64,000 bases of DNA from Apilactobacillus kunkeei (GCF_001308195.1 NZ_JXDF01000017.1:248001-312000), one strand, 5' to 3'. Positions 18,068-28,042 are shown, counted from the first letter of the stretch. Numbers and translations are program-made. The notes: generated by a model from the letters alone, not told the origin.

Positions 18068-20185
18068 CTATTCCCCTTGCAATTTAAATATCCAGTGATT
18101 TCCTAATAATCCATATTTATATGATATCATACCCTGTTTTTGTGTGTTCACGTATGCTAAATTATTATCCTTTAATCTTTCAAGCGTTGCAACACTTGGA
18201 TGGTGATATCGATTGTTCCTACCAGCGGAGATAATTGAAATTTTGGGATGAATGAATTTAAAAAACGCATCACTGCTGGAGGTATCACTACCATGATGAC
18301 CCAATTTCAAATAATCCGCTTTTAGCATCGGATATTTTTGCATGATGTCAATCTCACCACTGGATGGTAGATCACCCATAAACAACCAGCTGCGATTTCC
18401 TTGGATTGTACCCAAGACGACCGAGTCCTCGTTTTTACCGAGGCCACTTACAAAGGGATGATAAATGTTAAACGGAAAATCAGGTAACTTTTGGTTTGCT
18501 TTAATTAACACTAATTTTGTTTTATTCAAATAGGGACGAATTTTCCTCATTATCGATGGATTGTTCTGCAAACCATCCCCGACAATAATCCGGTCGACCT
18601 TTAAATCCGCCAGGATTGCGGGAACATCTCCCGTGTGATCAGCATCCTGATGACTCAATACTAGATTATCAAGATGGCTGATACCGATACTTTTCAAATA
18701 ATTAATCGACGTTTTTTCTGCTTGATAATTTACCTTATTGTTTTGCCTGCGACCAAATTGTAACTTACCACCTGTATCAATCATAGTGATTGAACGGTTA
18801 AACGGCTCACGAATTAGGATGCTGTCACCCTGGCCAACATCGAAAAAGGATACCTCACCCTGCAGTGGATAGTGGATATACATAAACGTGATTAGATACA
18901 TACATAGTAGCATCGACACTCTTTTAAAACTGACCCTGTCGATTACCAACAGTGTCATTATTAGAAGAAGCGTTGCCACATACAGATTGGGTTTACCAAA
19001 ATTAATCTGCCCTGGTAAAGCCCCCAGCCAATTGACTGCATTATCAAAGCTATTCAATATCAACGCCACCACTGAACTAAACCATCCAGAAATTGGGTAC
19101 GTAATGACCGCGATTAATATCATTGGCATAATTAACGCCGAAAATATTGGTATCACCAGATAATTGGCTAGCATCGTCAGTGCGTGCCACTGAAATAGCT
19201 TGTAGATAATAAAGGGTAAACTGACTAAGTTCATCATCACCGTTTGCTTGAGCGGCTTCATTTTATTCGTATAAATCAAGCCGAATGCCAGAGCGTAACT
19301 TAGTTGTGAACCAAACTGTAACAACATCTCTGGTTCAATTATTAAATTGACCATCAAGGTAATCGAAAAGACATCCAAGCTGGTCAATCGCTTCTTTATC
19401 ATCAATGCGATAATGCCGATTTCAACTGTTAATATCGAGCGCATCAAACCAATCGATGATCCGGCAATGACGAAGTACGTTGGCAGAAATATCAAGGTCA
19501 CCCACCGAACCTTCTCCCTGGTCACACGGAATAGTCCCAGTATCATTTTCAAAAGGTTCACGATGTAAAAGACATGCAACCCGGAAATACTAAATAAGTG
19601 AATGAGCCCCAATGTCTTTACACCTGATAGTTCATCGTTAAAGGAATTATCCATAACACCAAGAAATAGACTACTGGCGTAGAGGTTCAAGGGATGTGGT
19701 AATTGGTTCGTGTATTTCAACATCTTCATCCGTAAATAATGAAGAATATCAATGATTGAAAACCGATGTTGTTCTTCTACAATATTTAACTGCTTAACGG
19801 TCAATCGACTGTAGATACCCATGCTCTCGTAGTATTCTTTGGCATCAAACTGGTTAAAGTTTCTGGCCTCATCAAATGGCTGGACGACTCCAGACACATT
19901 CATGGCAATTGGCCTTAAATATTGCTTTACCCTCTTTGCGTCATTACCGTAGACCATTATCTTTTTACCGGTATCAGTAATAGTGCCGATACCATAAAAC
20001 GAGTCGTCACTGTACTTAATATTATCTGGATAAATTAAAACGCTTTGCGTTACCGTTTGTTGTCCTTGAATTTGATTAGCTTGATTTTGTTTATATCTAT
20101 ACCAGCAAGCCAAACAAAAAATAACCACCATGATGGTGGTTATTTTTATTACTAACGCGTTTTTTAATCGAATGATCCGAATCAT
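18068..20185 (-). CDS. comEC: DNA internalization protein ComEC/Rec2
   Basis: ComEC forms the membrane channel that takes single-stranded DNA into competent cells. Seen from the first ATG: a membrane segment (about 8-27), an extracellular OB-like region (about 45-135), the multi-pass Competence domain with SISGLHVFY (199-207), and a C-terminal metallo-beta-lactamase domain with FFDVGQGDS (447-455), SHQDADHTGD (511-520) and LGHHGSD. No ribosome site precedes this ATG. The same frame is open for 33 more codons upstream, to the comEB stop codon, and these encode hydrophobic residues as in full-length ComEC N-termini, yet contain no ATG, GTG or TTG. The true start is unresolved. Confidence 0.88.
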   Translation of the reverse strand: MIRIIRLKNALVIKITTIMVVIFCLACWYRYKQNQANQIQGQQTVTQSVLIYPDNIKYSDDSFYGIGTITDTGKKIMVYGNDAKRVKQYLRPIAMNVSGVVQPFDEARNFNQFDAKEYYESMGIYSRLTVKQLNIVEEQHRFSIIDILHYLRMKMLKYTNQLPHPLNLYASSLFLGVMDNSFNDELSGVKTLGLIHLFSISGLHVFYIVNLLKMILGLFRVTREKVRWVTLIFLPTYFVIAGSSIGLMRSILTVEIGIIALMIKKRLTSLDVFSITLMVNLIIEPEMLLQFGSQLSYALAFGLIYTNKMKPLKQTVMMNLVSLPFIIYKLFQWHALTMLANYLVIPIFSALIMPMILIAVITYPISGWFSSVVALILNSFDNAVNWLGALPGQINFGKPNLYVATLLLIMTLLVIDRVSFKRVSMLLCMYLITFMYIHYPLQGEVSFFDVGQGDSILIREPFNRSITMIDTGGKLQFGRRQNNKVNYQAEKTSINYLKSIGISHLDNLVLSHQDADHTGDVPAILADLKVDRIIVGDGLQNNPSIMRKIRPYLNKTKLVLIKANQKLPDFPFNIYHPFVSGLGKNEDSVVLGTIQGNRSWLFMGDLPSSGEIDIMQKYPMLKADYLKLGHHGSDTSSSDAFFKFIHPKISIISAGRNNRYHHPSVATLERLKDNNLAYVNTQKQGMISYKYGLLGNHWIFKLQGE

Positions 20186-20284
20186 CCATAGACAAAAAAG
20201 CAGTAGACCGAGCTTTAAATCACCAAAGAAAATAATGCTTAATATTCCAATCGAAATCGATGGAAAAATATATAAATTATTAAT
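20186..20284 (-). other. Open in-frame extension between comEB stop and comEC ATG
   Basis: All 33 codons here are sense codons in the comEC frame and begin directly behind the comEB TAA (20285-20287), which is in the same frame. The encoded residues contain LYIFPSISIGIL, an IFFGD stretch and GLLLFCLW, a plausible first membrane hairpin of ComEC. The first codon after the stop is ATT. No purine-rich ribosome site is visible. Confidence 0.6.
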
Positions 20285-20764
20285 TTATTTTGGTAAATAA
20301 GAGCTAAATTCGATTTGTTTGATTGTTTCTTCATCCAAGATTACTTGGTTCAATTCGACGTTGTTTTGTTTAATTAATGACAATGCATATTCATCATTGT
20401 GGTAGTTTCTTAGGTAGTTAATCTTTTTGATTCCCGCTTGTAATAATACTTTGGTACAAGGAAGACATGGGAAATCAGTTACATAGATTTCTGAACCATC
20501 GGTTGATTCACCGAATTTGGCACATTGAGAAATGGCGTTCATTTCTGCATGAATTGTTCTTAAGCAATGGCCGTCTCGCATGTAACACCCAACATCAATA
20601 CAGTGTTCATCCCCTGCAACTGATCCGTTATAACCACCGGCAATAATACGTTTATCTCTTACGATGGTTGCTCCAACAGAAAGTCGGTTACAGGTGCCAC
20701 GTGTTGAAAGTAAAACAGCTTGTAGCATGAAATATTGATCCCATGGAATTCTGTGTTTAGTCAT
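20285..20764 (-). CDS. comEB: dCMP deaminase family protein ComEB
   Basis: ComEB-type proteins deaminate dCMP to dUMP and usually lie in the late competence operon without being strictly needed for uptake. Zinc ligands are visible as His72 with catalytic Glu74 (HAEMN) and Cys100/Cys103 (PCLPC). A second Cys/His cluster (Cys25, His54, Cys55, Cys60, His66) matches the extra zinc site of dCMP deaminases. The length of 159 is normal. GGGAGAG precedes the ATG. It lies 47 bases after comEA and ends in the same frame as comEC. Confidence 0.93.
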   Translation of the reverse strand: MTKHRIPWDQYFMLQAVLLSTRGTCNRLSVGATIVRDKRIIAGGYNGSVAGDEHCIDVGCYMRDGHCLRTIHAEMNAISQCAKFGESTDGSEIYVTDFPCLPCTKVLLQAGIKKINYLRNYHNDEYALSLIKQNNVELNQVILDEETIKQIEFSSYLPK

Positions 20765-20811
20765 AATTAATTACTCTCCCTCTTTTACTACTATTCATAG
20801 TATAGCAAAGA

Positions 20812-21477
20812 TTACACTTCTAAAGAATCTTTTAATCTTTCAAATGTCTTATCACCGAAGCCACTAACCTGTTTGATTTCATCGATTGAGTGAAAACCAT
20901 TGTGCTGGTTACGATAATCAATTATCTTTTGTGCTTTCTTTTCACCCACGCGATCGAGTTTTTGGAGTTCATTTAAATCTGCGGTATTCAAATTAACTTT
21001 GACGTTATTAGCAGAATTACCGGTGCTCGTATTATTCGAACTAGCAAACGATGAACTCCCGGCTGCACCCTTTTTATTAACCACGACAACATCTTGGTCG
21101 TTTAATACCTTGGCTAGGTTAACGTTTTGTTCATCGGCATCCGCCTTAAAGCCGCCTGCTTCCTTGATGACGTCGGTAACACGGCTGTTGGATGGGATTT
21201 GGTAGACGCCCGGATGCTTAACCTCACCCTTAACATCAATATATAGTTCTCCCGAAGCACTACTTTGGCTTTGAGAGGACGAGGATGAAGCCACGACACT
21301 ACTTTGTTCTGAATAATCGGTTGCTACATTGTTAGCATCATTGCTGTTTTGATTCATGATTAAAATAATAACTAACCCTAAACTAAAAGCGATTAGCAAT
21401 AGACCAATCAAAATTTTATATGCATGTTCGTCAATTATTTCTTTTATCTGCGTTGAAAAATCTAATATCTTATTCAC
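20812..21477 (-). CDS. comEA: Competence DNA receptor ComEA
   Basis: ComEA binds incoming double-stranded DNA on the outer face of the membrane. A single membrane anchor (about residues 21-41) is followed by a Ser-rich linker, a SLBB domain (about 77-135), a second Ser/Asn-rich linker and a helix-hairpin-helix DNA-binding domain (162-221, VNLNTADLNELQKL and VSGFGDKTFERLK). The start is GTG at 21477, nine bases after a perfect AGGAGG. It is the first gene of the comE operon, directly downstream of the sepM-like terminator. Confidence 0.95.
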   Translation of the reverse strand: MNKILDFSTQIKEIIDEHAYKILIGLLLIAFSLGLVIILIMNQNSNDANNVATDYSEQSSVVASSSSSQSQSSASGELYIDVKGEVKHPGVYQIPSNSRVTDVIKEAGGFKADADEQNVNLAKVLNDQDVVVVNKKGAAGSSSFASSNNTSTGNSANNVKVNLNTADLNELQKLDRVGEKKAQKIIDYRNQHNGFHSIDEIKQVSGFGDKTFERLKDSLEV

Positions 21478-21506
21478 CGTTTCCTCCTTTCTAAAACTTA
21501 AATACG

Positions 21507-21544
21507 AAAAAAGGAATGTAATTTATTCAATTACATTCCTTTTA
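21507..21544 (-). terminator. Terminator after the SepM-like gene
   Basis: AAAAAGGAATGTAATT and AATTACATTCCTTTT form a long stem around TATTC; U residues follow on the minus strand. The outer arm touches the stop codon of the upstream gene. Confidence 0.9.
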
Positions 21545-22591
21545 TTTTATTTTTTTCAATGCATTTAAAGCATCACTGAATGAAGTGACCGGAATAACTT
21601 TCATGTTTGGTGCATACTTCTTCGCTGTTTTAACCGCAAGTTGGTAGTTGGTCATATGTTGTTCTTCATACTTAAGCACTTCTTTGGTTGGTTTAACGTA
21701 TGGTGCTAAGAAATACTTAGCCCCAGCATCTCTGGCCGCGATAATCTTCTTATCGATTCCGCCAATTTCACCAACGTTACCATTTTCATCAATGGTTCCA
21801 GTTCCAGCAATATTTTGTGAGTGTCTAATATTTTGTTGGGTTAGTTGACCATAGATTTGAAGTGAAAACATCAATCCGGCAGATGGTCCACCCACTTCAC
21901 CTGGGTTAACATCAATTGGAATCTTGGTAGAAACCTGATTATCATCAGATAAAATAATCCCAATTCCAGCTTGGTTGGTACCAGCTAGCTTATACAGTTT
22001 TCTGGTAATTTGAATTTTCTTCTTATTACGGTAAATCGTTAAGGTCATCTTTGAACCAATCTTCTTGGATTTTACATAGTCTCTAAACTGCGCAGAGCTC
22101 TTAAACTTATGCCCGTTCAAAGAAACAATGGAGTCACCAGCTTTAATTTGATTGTAGAAGTTAGACTTACTATCAACTGCCAGCACGTAGATACCACGAT
22201 ATTTCAAATAAACATCTTTTTTGGCGTAGTGAAAGGCATTATAAATTGCGTTATTGATTGCACTTTCCATGTAAACATTTTGCAAGTTGATATAACTTTG
22301 TTGATCCTGGTTACCAGTTACATCGCTAATGCTTTCAATTGTTTGATGTGGATTAAACTTGGCAACAACGTATGATGCAATTGATGCTTGTGATTCACTC
22401 ACCGTGGTAAACATGAATTTACCTTTGAACTTATCTCTGTGTCCTTTGATTGAAACAACTGGTTTTAAATTAGGTGCTGTTCCGGGACTTTCAATATACT
22501 TTGGTAGAAATGGAATATTAACAAAAATCGCAAGTGCAGCAATTGCCACAAAGAGTGCGATTAATTTATTCCGTCTGTTATTTTCAAACAT
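21542..22591 (-). CDS. SepM-like membrane-anchored PDZ/Lon-type serine protease
   Basis: The protein has an N-terminal membrane anchor (about residues 9-27), a PDZ domain (about 125-205, with GDSIVSLNG at 152-160) and a Lon-type S16 catalytic domain with Ser237 in GEVGGPSAGLMF and Lys282 45 residues later, the usual catalytic dyad spacing. The active site faces outward. Relatives include YlbL of Bacillus and SepM of Streptococcus mutans, which processes a signal peptide. The substrate here is unknown. Its ATG overlaps the coaD stop by one base, and rsmD-coaD-ylbL is a conserved trio. Confidence 0.93.
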   Translation of the reverse strand: MFENNRRNKLIALFVAIAALAIFVNIPFLPKYIESPGTAPNLKPVVSIKGHRDKFKGKFMFTTVSESQASIASYVVAKFNPHQTIESISDVTGNQDQQSYINLQNVYMESAINNAIYNAFHYAKKDVYLKYRGIYVLAVDSKSNFYNQIKAGDSIVSLNGHKFKSSAQFRDYVKSKKIGSKMTLTIYRNKKKIQITRKLYKLAGTNQAGIGIILSDDNQVSTKIPIDVNPGEVGGPSAGLMFSLQIYGQLTQQNIRHSQNIAGTGTIDENGNVGEIGGIDKKIIAARDAGAKYFLAPYVKPTKEVLKYEEQHMTNYQLAVKTAKKYAPNMKVIPVTSFSDALNALKKIK

Positions 22592-23067
22592 TAACTTAAC
22601 TTCTCTTTCAATGCCGTAGCAACGTTTTGTGGTACATAGGGAGTAATATCTCCGCCAAAATGAGCAATTTCCTTAATTAAACTAGATGAAACAGATTGAA
22701 ACTCAGGACGTGTAATCAAAAAGACTGATTCGATTGTGTTATCCAAGTTGTAGTTCATTGAAGCAATTGAGCTTTCGGCATTAAAGTCACTGGAGTTACG
22801 AAGTCCCCTGACAATTACGGTTGCGCCTACCTGTTTGGCAAGATCAACTGTTAATCCGTCAGCAGAAGTAACTGAGACATTTTCAATTCCTTCAATGTTG
22901 GGTTTAATTAAACTCATTCTTTCATCATAACTAAAGACACCATCTTTACTGGTATTCTTGGCCACAGTAACGACGACCTCATCAAACATCTTACTTGCGC
23001 GCTTAATTAAGTCCAGATGTCCCTTAGTCAACGGGTCGAAGCTTCCCGGGAAGATTGCTTTTGTCAT
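22591..23067 (-). CDS. coaD: Phosphopantetheine adenylyltransferase
   Basis: CoaD transfers AMP from ATP to 4'-phosphopantetheine, the penultimate step of coenzyme A synthesis. The nucleotidyltransferase signature TKGH is at residues 14-17 after FPGSFDP, and the C-terminal SSSLIKE motif is present. The length of 158 is standard. GGGGATAGTT precedes the ATG. It lies two bases after rsmD and overlaps the protease gene. Confidence 0.97.
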   Translation of the reverse strand: MTKAIFPGSFDPLTKGHLDLIKRASKMFDEVVVTVAKNTSKDGVFSYDERMSLIKPNIEGIENVSVTSADGLTVDLAKQVGATVIVRGLRNSSDFNAESSIASMNYNLDNTIESVFLITRPEFQSVSSSLIKEIAHFGGDITPYVPQNVATALKEKLS

Positions 23068-23069
23068 AA

Positions 23070-23627
23070 CTATCCCCTCTTTATTCTGTAAATAGAAATA
23101 ATGGTAATTCCATACTTCTTTTGTTTGACCATGTCATAACCTTCTACATCGTCTTTTAAAACAACGTTATCATCGGTTTCACAAATGACAATTCCATCCT
23201 CATTAAGCAATTCTTTTTCCTTAATGATATGTAGTTGGTCGACCATCTTTTGGTCTTTGTATGGTGGATCCAAGAAAATGTAGTCAAACTTATCATTTTT
23301 ATCAGCAAAACGATTTAATGCCATGTCTGAATCCATCTTGTAAATTCTAAAGGCATCCATTTCCTTGGTCATCTTAACGTTTTCTTTGATTGTCTTGATG
23401 GCTAGATATTGGTGGTCTACCAATACCGCACTATCAATCCCTCTAGATACAGCCTCGATTGCGACCGAACCAGAACCTGCGTATAAATCTAAAAATGACC
23501 CACCATTGAAAAATGGGCCAATCATATTGAATAAGGATTCTTTCACTTTATCGGTTGTTGGTCTTGTCTTACTACCTGGCACAGGTTTAAGGCTTCGACT
23601 ACCAAATTTACCTGAAACAACTCTCAT
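23070..23627 (-). CDS. rsmD: 16S rRNA (guanine(966)-N(2))-methyltransferase RsmD
   Basis: RsmD methylates G966 (E. coli numbering) in 16S rRNA using S-adenosylmethionine. The SAM-binding motif is DLYAGSGSV at 47-55 and the catalytic N6/N2 motif is DPPY at 120-123. The N-terminal RVVSGKFGSRSLKPVPG is typical. The length of 185 is normal. It sits between ylbG and coaD in one operon. Confidence 0.95.
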   Translation of the reverse strand: MRVVSGKFGSRSLKPVPGSKTRPTTDKVKESLFNMIGPFFNGGSFLDLYAGSGSVAIEAVSRGIDSAVLVDHQYLAIKTIKENVKMTKEMDAFRIYKMDSDMALNRFADKNDKFDYIFLDPPYKDQKMVDQLHIIKEKELLNEDGIVICETDDNVVLKDDVEGYDMVKQKKYGITIISIYRIKRG

Positions 23628-23640
23628 TTATCCAAACTCC

Positions 23641-23919
23641 TTAATAATCTTCATCATCGTCAACATCTTCGAAGTCCCCTTCAAGTGATAGTTCACTGGA
23701 AAGTTGTTCGTAAGGTGTTTCTTCAATTTTCTTCACAATTTTTAAACTACTAATTTTTTCTTTAATCCAATCGTAGTTATCAGCATTTACATACATAACC
23801 ACGTAGTGCATTTTTTGTGAGACATAATATATTAAGCCATATTTTTTCAATTGTCTGACTTGTTTAGTTGAATAAACATAAACAATTAGGCTTTTTCTGT
23901 TTTCGATTGTATCTGTCAA
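23641..23919 (-). CDS. ylbG: YlbG-family protein (DUF2129)
   Basis: This small conserved Firmicutes protein has no firm function. The 92 residues contain the family pattern RKSLIVYVYSTKQVRQLKKYG near the start and an acidic tail (DFEDVDDDEDY). The start is TTG at 23919, six bases after GGAGGG. It always lies near rsmD-coaD, as here, and follows ftsW by 15 bases. Confidence 0.85.
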   Translation of the reverse strand: MTDTIENRKSLIVYVYSTKQVRQLKKYGLIYYVSQKMHYVVMYVNADNYDWIKEKISSLKIVKKIEETPYEQLSSELSLEGDFEDVDDDEDY

Positions 23920-23934
23920 AAAATTCCCTCCACT

Positions 23935-25149
23935 TTAATAACGGATTCTTCTAGTTTTTTGAGTTTTTTGTTTTGCACTAATTACCAAAATCATTCCAAT
24001 ACACAATGCTAAGGTTAACATACTAGATCCCCCATAACTAATGAATGGGAAAGTAACCCCGGTGATTGGTAGTAAACCAATTACCCCACCGACGTTGAAG
24101 TATGCTTGAACTAACATGTATGTTCCAACACCATAACAAATTAAAGTATCGTATGTATCGTTGGAACGAATACCTAGTTGGAATGCTCTAACAATAATTG
24201 TAAGTAATAGGAATAGGATGAACAATACCCCAATTAGTCCTAATTCTTCGGCGATAATCGCCATGATAAAGTCGGTATTTGGTTCAGGTAGGTACCCAGT
24301 CTTTTGAATACTGTTTCCTAAACCAACACCAAAGATTCCACCATTACTTAATGCGTAGTAAGAATTAACCAATTGTTGTCCAATTCCGTTGGCGTATTTA
24401 AACGGATTACTGTAAGCGGTGATACGTTGGATTTGGTAAATACTTGTTCCGTCTTTAAATACAAAGGATAAGATTTTTAGTGATATCCATCCGAATAATA
24501 ATCCAGCAGATGTAAGTAATGTTGCACCTCGCCAATTAACTCCGGATCCAAATAGGATTGCAAACATAATTGCTAAGTTAATAACGGTACCACCCAAGTC
24601 GGGCTGGATAAAAACTAAGAACAACATAACAAAAATTGAAAAAACTTGGACATGTGTTCTTGATTTTTCACCGTTAATGATTCCTTCTTCTCGAGAAGAC
24701 AAAAATTGAGCCATTCTCAAGATAATATATACCTTGGCAACTTCGGCTGGTTGCACATGTAAAGGACCGATTGGAATCCATCCGGCAGAACCGTTAACTG
24801 AATGTCCAAATGCCTTTAACAAGATCAAGGCAATAAACAATACGACAAAGAAGATTCCTAAAAACTTAGCTTTTCTGACGAATTGATTATTCCCCGCCAA
24901 ACAAATCAGAATAATCACTAAACTGACTACCACAAACATACTTTGTTTGATTAAGTATCCAGTAGGTGTCCCACCAATTTGCGTTGCAACGTTTGAACTT
25001 GCTGAATAGACCATAATTATTCCAATTACAGATAGTAGTAGAAATGGAACGAATATGTAGTAGTCCATTGCATTAATATTAAATTTCATTCTTTTCCAGT
25101 GCTCTGATATATGCCACTTGTGCCAATACTCGGCGATTTTGCGTATCAT
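23935..25149 (-). CDS. ftsW: Septal peptidoglycan polymerase FtsW
   Basis: A SEDS-family glycosyltransferase that polymerises lipid II at the septum together with a class B penicillin-binding protein. About ten membrane helices are visible; the family blocks GVGLGNSIQKTGYLPEPNTDFI (about 275-296) and the C-terminal GLLPITGVTFPFISYGGSSM are present. Position next to ylbG-rsmD-coaD and the general sequence favour FtsW over RodA. A hydrophilic N-terminal 30 residues precede the first helix. GGAGATGTAAAAAT precedes the ATG. The length of 404 is normal. Confidence 0.92.
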   Translation of the reverse strand: MIRKIAEYWHKWHISEHWKRMKFNINAMDYYIFVPFLLLSVIGIIMVYSASSNVATQIGGTPTGYLIKQSMFVVVSLVIILICLAGNNQFVRKAKFLGIFFVVLFIALILLKAFGHSVNGSAGWIPIGPLHVQPAEVAKVYIILRMAQFLSSREEGIINGEKSRTHVQVFSIFVMLFLVFIQPDLGGTVINLAIMFAILFGSGVNWRGATLLTSAGLLFGWISLKILSFVFKDGTSIYQIQRITAYSNPFKYANGIGQQLVNSYYALSNGGIFGVGLGNSIQKTGYLPEPNTDFIMAIIAEELGLIGVLFILFLLLTIIVRAFQLGIRSNDTYDTLICYGVGTYMLVQAYFNVGGVIGLLPITGVTFPFISYGGSSMLTLALCIGMILVISAKQKTQKTRRIRY

Positions 25150-25233
25150 ATTTTTACATCTCCAACGTAACCTTTTAATATAACTAACATTATAGCATAT
25201 CTACACTATTTGCTTTAGTATTTTAAAGACAAC

Positions 25234-25265
25234 AAAAAAGGATGGACAAAATGTCCATCCTTTTT
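25234..25265 (-). terminator. Terminator after typA
   Basis: GGATGGACA (25240-25248) pairs with TGTCCATCC (25252-25260) around AAA, extended by A/T pairs, with a U run on the minus strand. Confidence 0.92.
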
Positions 25266-25281
25266 ATTAAACGCTAAAGTA

Positions 25282-27120
25282 TTAGCTGTTGTGACGCTTG
25301 CGCTTAGCTTGCTTTTCACGTTCGTTAGTGTTTAGAATTTCTTTTCTTAGACGAACGTTTTCTGGAGTTACTTCACAAAGTTCATCTTCGTTCAAGAATT
25401 CTAGTGATTCTTCTAGAGTTAAGTGTTGTGGTTCCTTAATCTTAGCAGTTTCATCCTTAGCAGAAGCACGAACGTTAGTCATTTGCTTCCCCTTAGTGAT
25501 GTTAACTGAGATATCGTTGTCACGACTGTTCTTACCAACGATCATACCTTCGTATACTTCAGTACCTGGATCTACGAAGATAGTACCACGGTCTTCAATA
25601 CCCATAGTAGCGTAAGTAGTAGTCTTACCTTCGTTAATTGAAACTAAGGCACCGTTTCTTCTACCTGGGTTCCAGTTCTTGATAACTGGTTGGTAACTAT
25701 CGAATGTGTGGTTCATGATACCGTAACCACGAGTGATTGATAGGAATTCAGTTGAGTAACCGATTAAACCACGAGAAGGTGCAAGAAATGTCAAACGAGT
25801 TTGGCCGTTTCCAACACTTTCCATGTTTTGCATGTTACCTTTTCTTTCAGATAATGTTTGGATGATAGTACCTGAGTATTCGTCAGGAGTATCGATTTGA
25901 ACTGATTCGAATGGTTCACATTGTTGACCATCCACTTCTCTAATAATAACTTGTGGACGAGAAACTTGTAGTTCGTAACCTTCACGTCTTAAGTTTTCAA
26001 TTAAGATTGATAAGTGAAGTTCACCACGACCAGATACAGTCCATGAACCTGGTTGGTCAGTTTCTTCAACACGTAGAGAAACATCAGTGTGTAATTCTCT
26101 TTCTAGACGGTCTTGTAGTTGACGAGCAGTAACAAACTTACCTTCTTTACCAGCAAATGGTGAAGTGTTTGTACCGAAAGTCATTTGTAGAGTTGGTTCG
26201 TCAATTCTTAGGATTGGTAGAGCTTCTTGGTTTGATGGATCTACAACAGATTCACCAACGTTGATTTCTTCCATACCTGAAACGGCGATTAAGTCACCAG
26301 CTTTAGCTTCGTTGATATCTAATTTCTTTAGACCAAAGAATCCCATAAGCTTTGTAACACGGAAGTTTTGAGTTGAACCATCAAGCTTCATAACAGTAAC
26401 GTTATCCCCAACCTTGATAGTACCTCTAAATACACGACCAATACCGATACGACCAACGAAGTCATCATAATCAAGCATAGCAACTTGGAATTGTAATGGT
26501 TCGTCTGAGTTGTCGATAGGAGCAGGAATAGCCTTGATGATAGTGTCAAATACAGGCTTCATAGTGTGTTCTTGAGTTGATAGGTCTTCATCGTAACTTG
26601 AAGTACCGTTCATAGCTGAAGTGTAGATAACAGGGAAGTCTAGTTGTTCATCATCAGCACCTAATTCGATGAATAGGTCTAATACTTCATCAACTACTTC
26701 ACTAGGACGTGAACCTGGACGGTCAACCTTGTTAATAACAACAACTGGAGTTAGATGTTGGTCTAAAGCTTTCTTTAAAACGAAACGAGTTTGTGGCATA
26801 GTTCCTTCAAAAGCATCAACAACTAGTAGAACACCATCAACCATTCGCATGATACGTTCAACTTCTCCACCGAAGTCGGCATGTCCTGGTGTATCCAAGA
26901 TGTTAATTTGTTTGTCTTGGTATCTAACGGCAGTATTCTTTGAAAGGATTGTGATACCACGTTCCTTTTCAATATCGTTAGTATCCATGGCACGATCATC
27001 AATTTGAACGTGTTCGTCTAAAGTATCTGATTGCTTTAGTAATTCGTTAACCAAAGTTGTCTTACCGTGGTCAACGTGGGCAATAATAGCAATATTTCTA
27101 ATATCGTCTCTTGTCTTCAT
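25282..27120 (-). CDS. typA: Ribosome-associated GTPase BipA/TypA
   Basis: BipA is a translational GTPase of the EF-G group that helps 50S assembly at low temperature and under stress. From ATG 27120 (612 residues): AHVDHGKT at 14-21, [11 protein letters not shown] near 75 and NKVDRPG near 128 form the G domain, followed by EF-G-like domains and the BipA-specific C-terminus ([12 protein letters not shown]). An upstream in-frame ATG at 27174 would add 18 residues, but AAGGAAACTAATA directly precedes ATG 27120, matching the family start MKTRDDIRN. Single-gene unit. Confidence 0.97.
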   Translation of the reverse strand: MKTRDDIRNIAIIAHVDHGKTTLVNELLKQSDTLDEHVQIDDRAMDTNDIEKERGITILSKNTAVRYQDKQINILDTPGHADFGGEVERIMRMVDGVLLVVDAFEGTMPQTRFVLKKALDQHLTPVVVINKVDRPGSRPSEVVDEVLDLFIELGADDEQLDFPVIYTSAMNGTSSYDEDLSTQEHTMKPVFDTIIKAIPAPIDNSDEPLQFQVAMLDYDDFVGRIGIGRVFRGTIKVGDNVTVMKLDGSTQNFRVTKLMGFFGLKKLDINEAKAGDLIAVSGMEEINVGESVVDPSNQEALPILRIDEPTLQMTFGTNTSPFAGKEGKFVTARQLQDRLERELHTDVSLRVEETDQPGSWTVSGRGELHLSILIENLRREGYELQVSRPQVIIREVDGQQCEPFESVQIDTPDEYSGTIIQTLSERKGNMQNMESVGNGQTRLTFLAPSRGLIGYSTEFLSITRGYGIMNHTFDSYQPVIKNWNPGRRNGALVSINEGKTTTYATMGIEDRGTIFVDPGTEVYEGMIVGKNSRDNDISVNITKGKQMTNVRASAKDETAKIKEPQHLTLEESLEFLNEDELCEVTPENVRLRKEILNTNEREKQAKRKRHNS

Positions 27121-27214
27121 TATTAGTTTCCTTCCCTTCGAAGCATAAATATTTGTTTCTTTAATACTTAGCAACTCGGACCAAGTTTATTACATTAAAT
27201 AATTAAATTTGCAT

Positions 27215-27240
27215 AAAAAAACTGTGACATCAGTCACAGT
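27215..27240 (-). terminator. Terminator overlapping the end of the inositol-phosphatase gene
   Basis: ACTGTGAC (27221-27228) pairs with GTCACAGT (27233-27240); the gene's TGA stop lies in the ATCA loop, and seven U residues follow on the minus strand. Confidence 0.85.
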
Positions 27241-28021
27241 CAGAACCGTACTTAACAATATTAAGTATGTCCTTTTGTGCAATCTTCGTCGCTACCAATA
27301 CAATGTCTGATGATACCACATCAATTATATTTCCGTCAATATCAGACACCTTAATACCAAGCGTATCACAAAGCACTTTTCCAGCTGCTATGTCCCATGG
27401 CTTTAAAGTAGAAATATATCCCACTAGTTCGCCATTTAAGACGGCAATAATCTGGATGCCGGCACTACCATATATTCTGGCACCTTCACTGGCTTTAGAG
27501 ATTGCTTGCATGTTTTTCTCATTATTTATTAATAATGGTCCACTTAATCCCATTAATCCTTCTGATAAAGAAATATCTTCTGGTGGATTAATTTCGGTAT
27601 CATTTTCATAAACTTTACCATCCCAATTGTGGTAAAGTTTGTCATTCATAACGTCTAAAATATAGCCGAGCTCTTCTTTGCCATCGATGTATAAAGCCAA
27701 CATTATCGCAAAATGATTGTGCTGCTTTACAAAGTTCATTGTTCCATCGATAGGATCAACTATCCATACGTGGCCATCTAGATTGGTAACATCATCCCCA
27801 AAGCCCTCTTCACCTAGGATGTGAGCCTCTGGATCAAATCCCCTAATCTTTTTGATAAAAAACTGTTCGTTTGATTTATCGACATCGGTAACCAAATCAG
27901 TTCGACTAGACTTAGTGGAAACATCATGAATCTGATTAAGTGAACTAACGGTGAATTCACGAATTTCTTTAAACCAAGACTGAATTTCCTCGTCTGCTTT
28001 TTTTAACCATAAATCATTCAT
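27230..28021 (-). CDS. Inositol monophosphatase family protein
   Basis: Members dephosphorylate inositol phosphates or related sugar and nucleotide phosphates with Mg2+. The metal-site motifs are complete: GEEGFG at 70-75, DPIDGTMNF at 89-97 and WDIAAG at 209-214. The length of 263 is typical. Preceded by GGAAGATATGT, it follows the UPF0223 gene by 22 bases. The physiological substrate cannot be told from sequence; 3'-phosphoadenosine 5'-phosphate or inositol phosphates are both possible. Confidence 0.9.
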   Translation of the reverse strand: MNDLWLKKADEEIQSWFKEIREFTVSSLNQIHDVSTKSSRTDLVTDVDKSNEQFFIKKIRGFDPEAHILGEEGFGDDVTNLDGHVWIVDPIDGTMNFVKQHNHFAIMLALYIDGKEELGYILDVMNDKLYHNWDGKVYENDTEINPPEDISLSEGLMGLSGPLLINNEKNMQAISKASEGARIYGSAGIQIIAVLNGELVGYISTLKPWDIAAGKVLCDTLGIKVSDIDGNIIDVVSSDIVLVATKIAQKDILNIVKYGSDCD

Positions 28022-28042
28022 ACATATCTTCCTTAAAACAAA

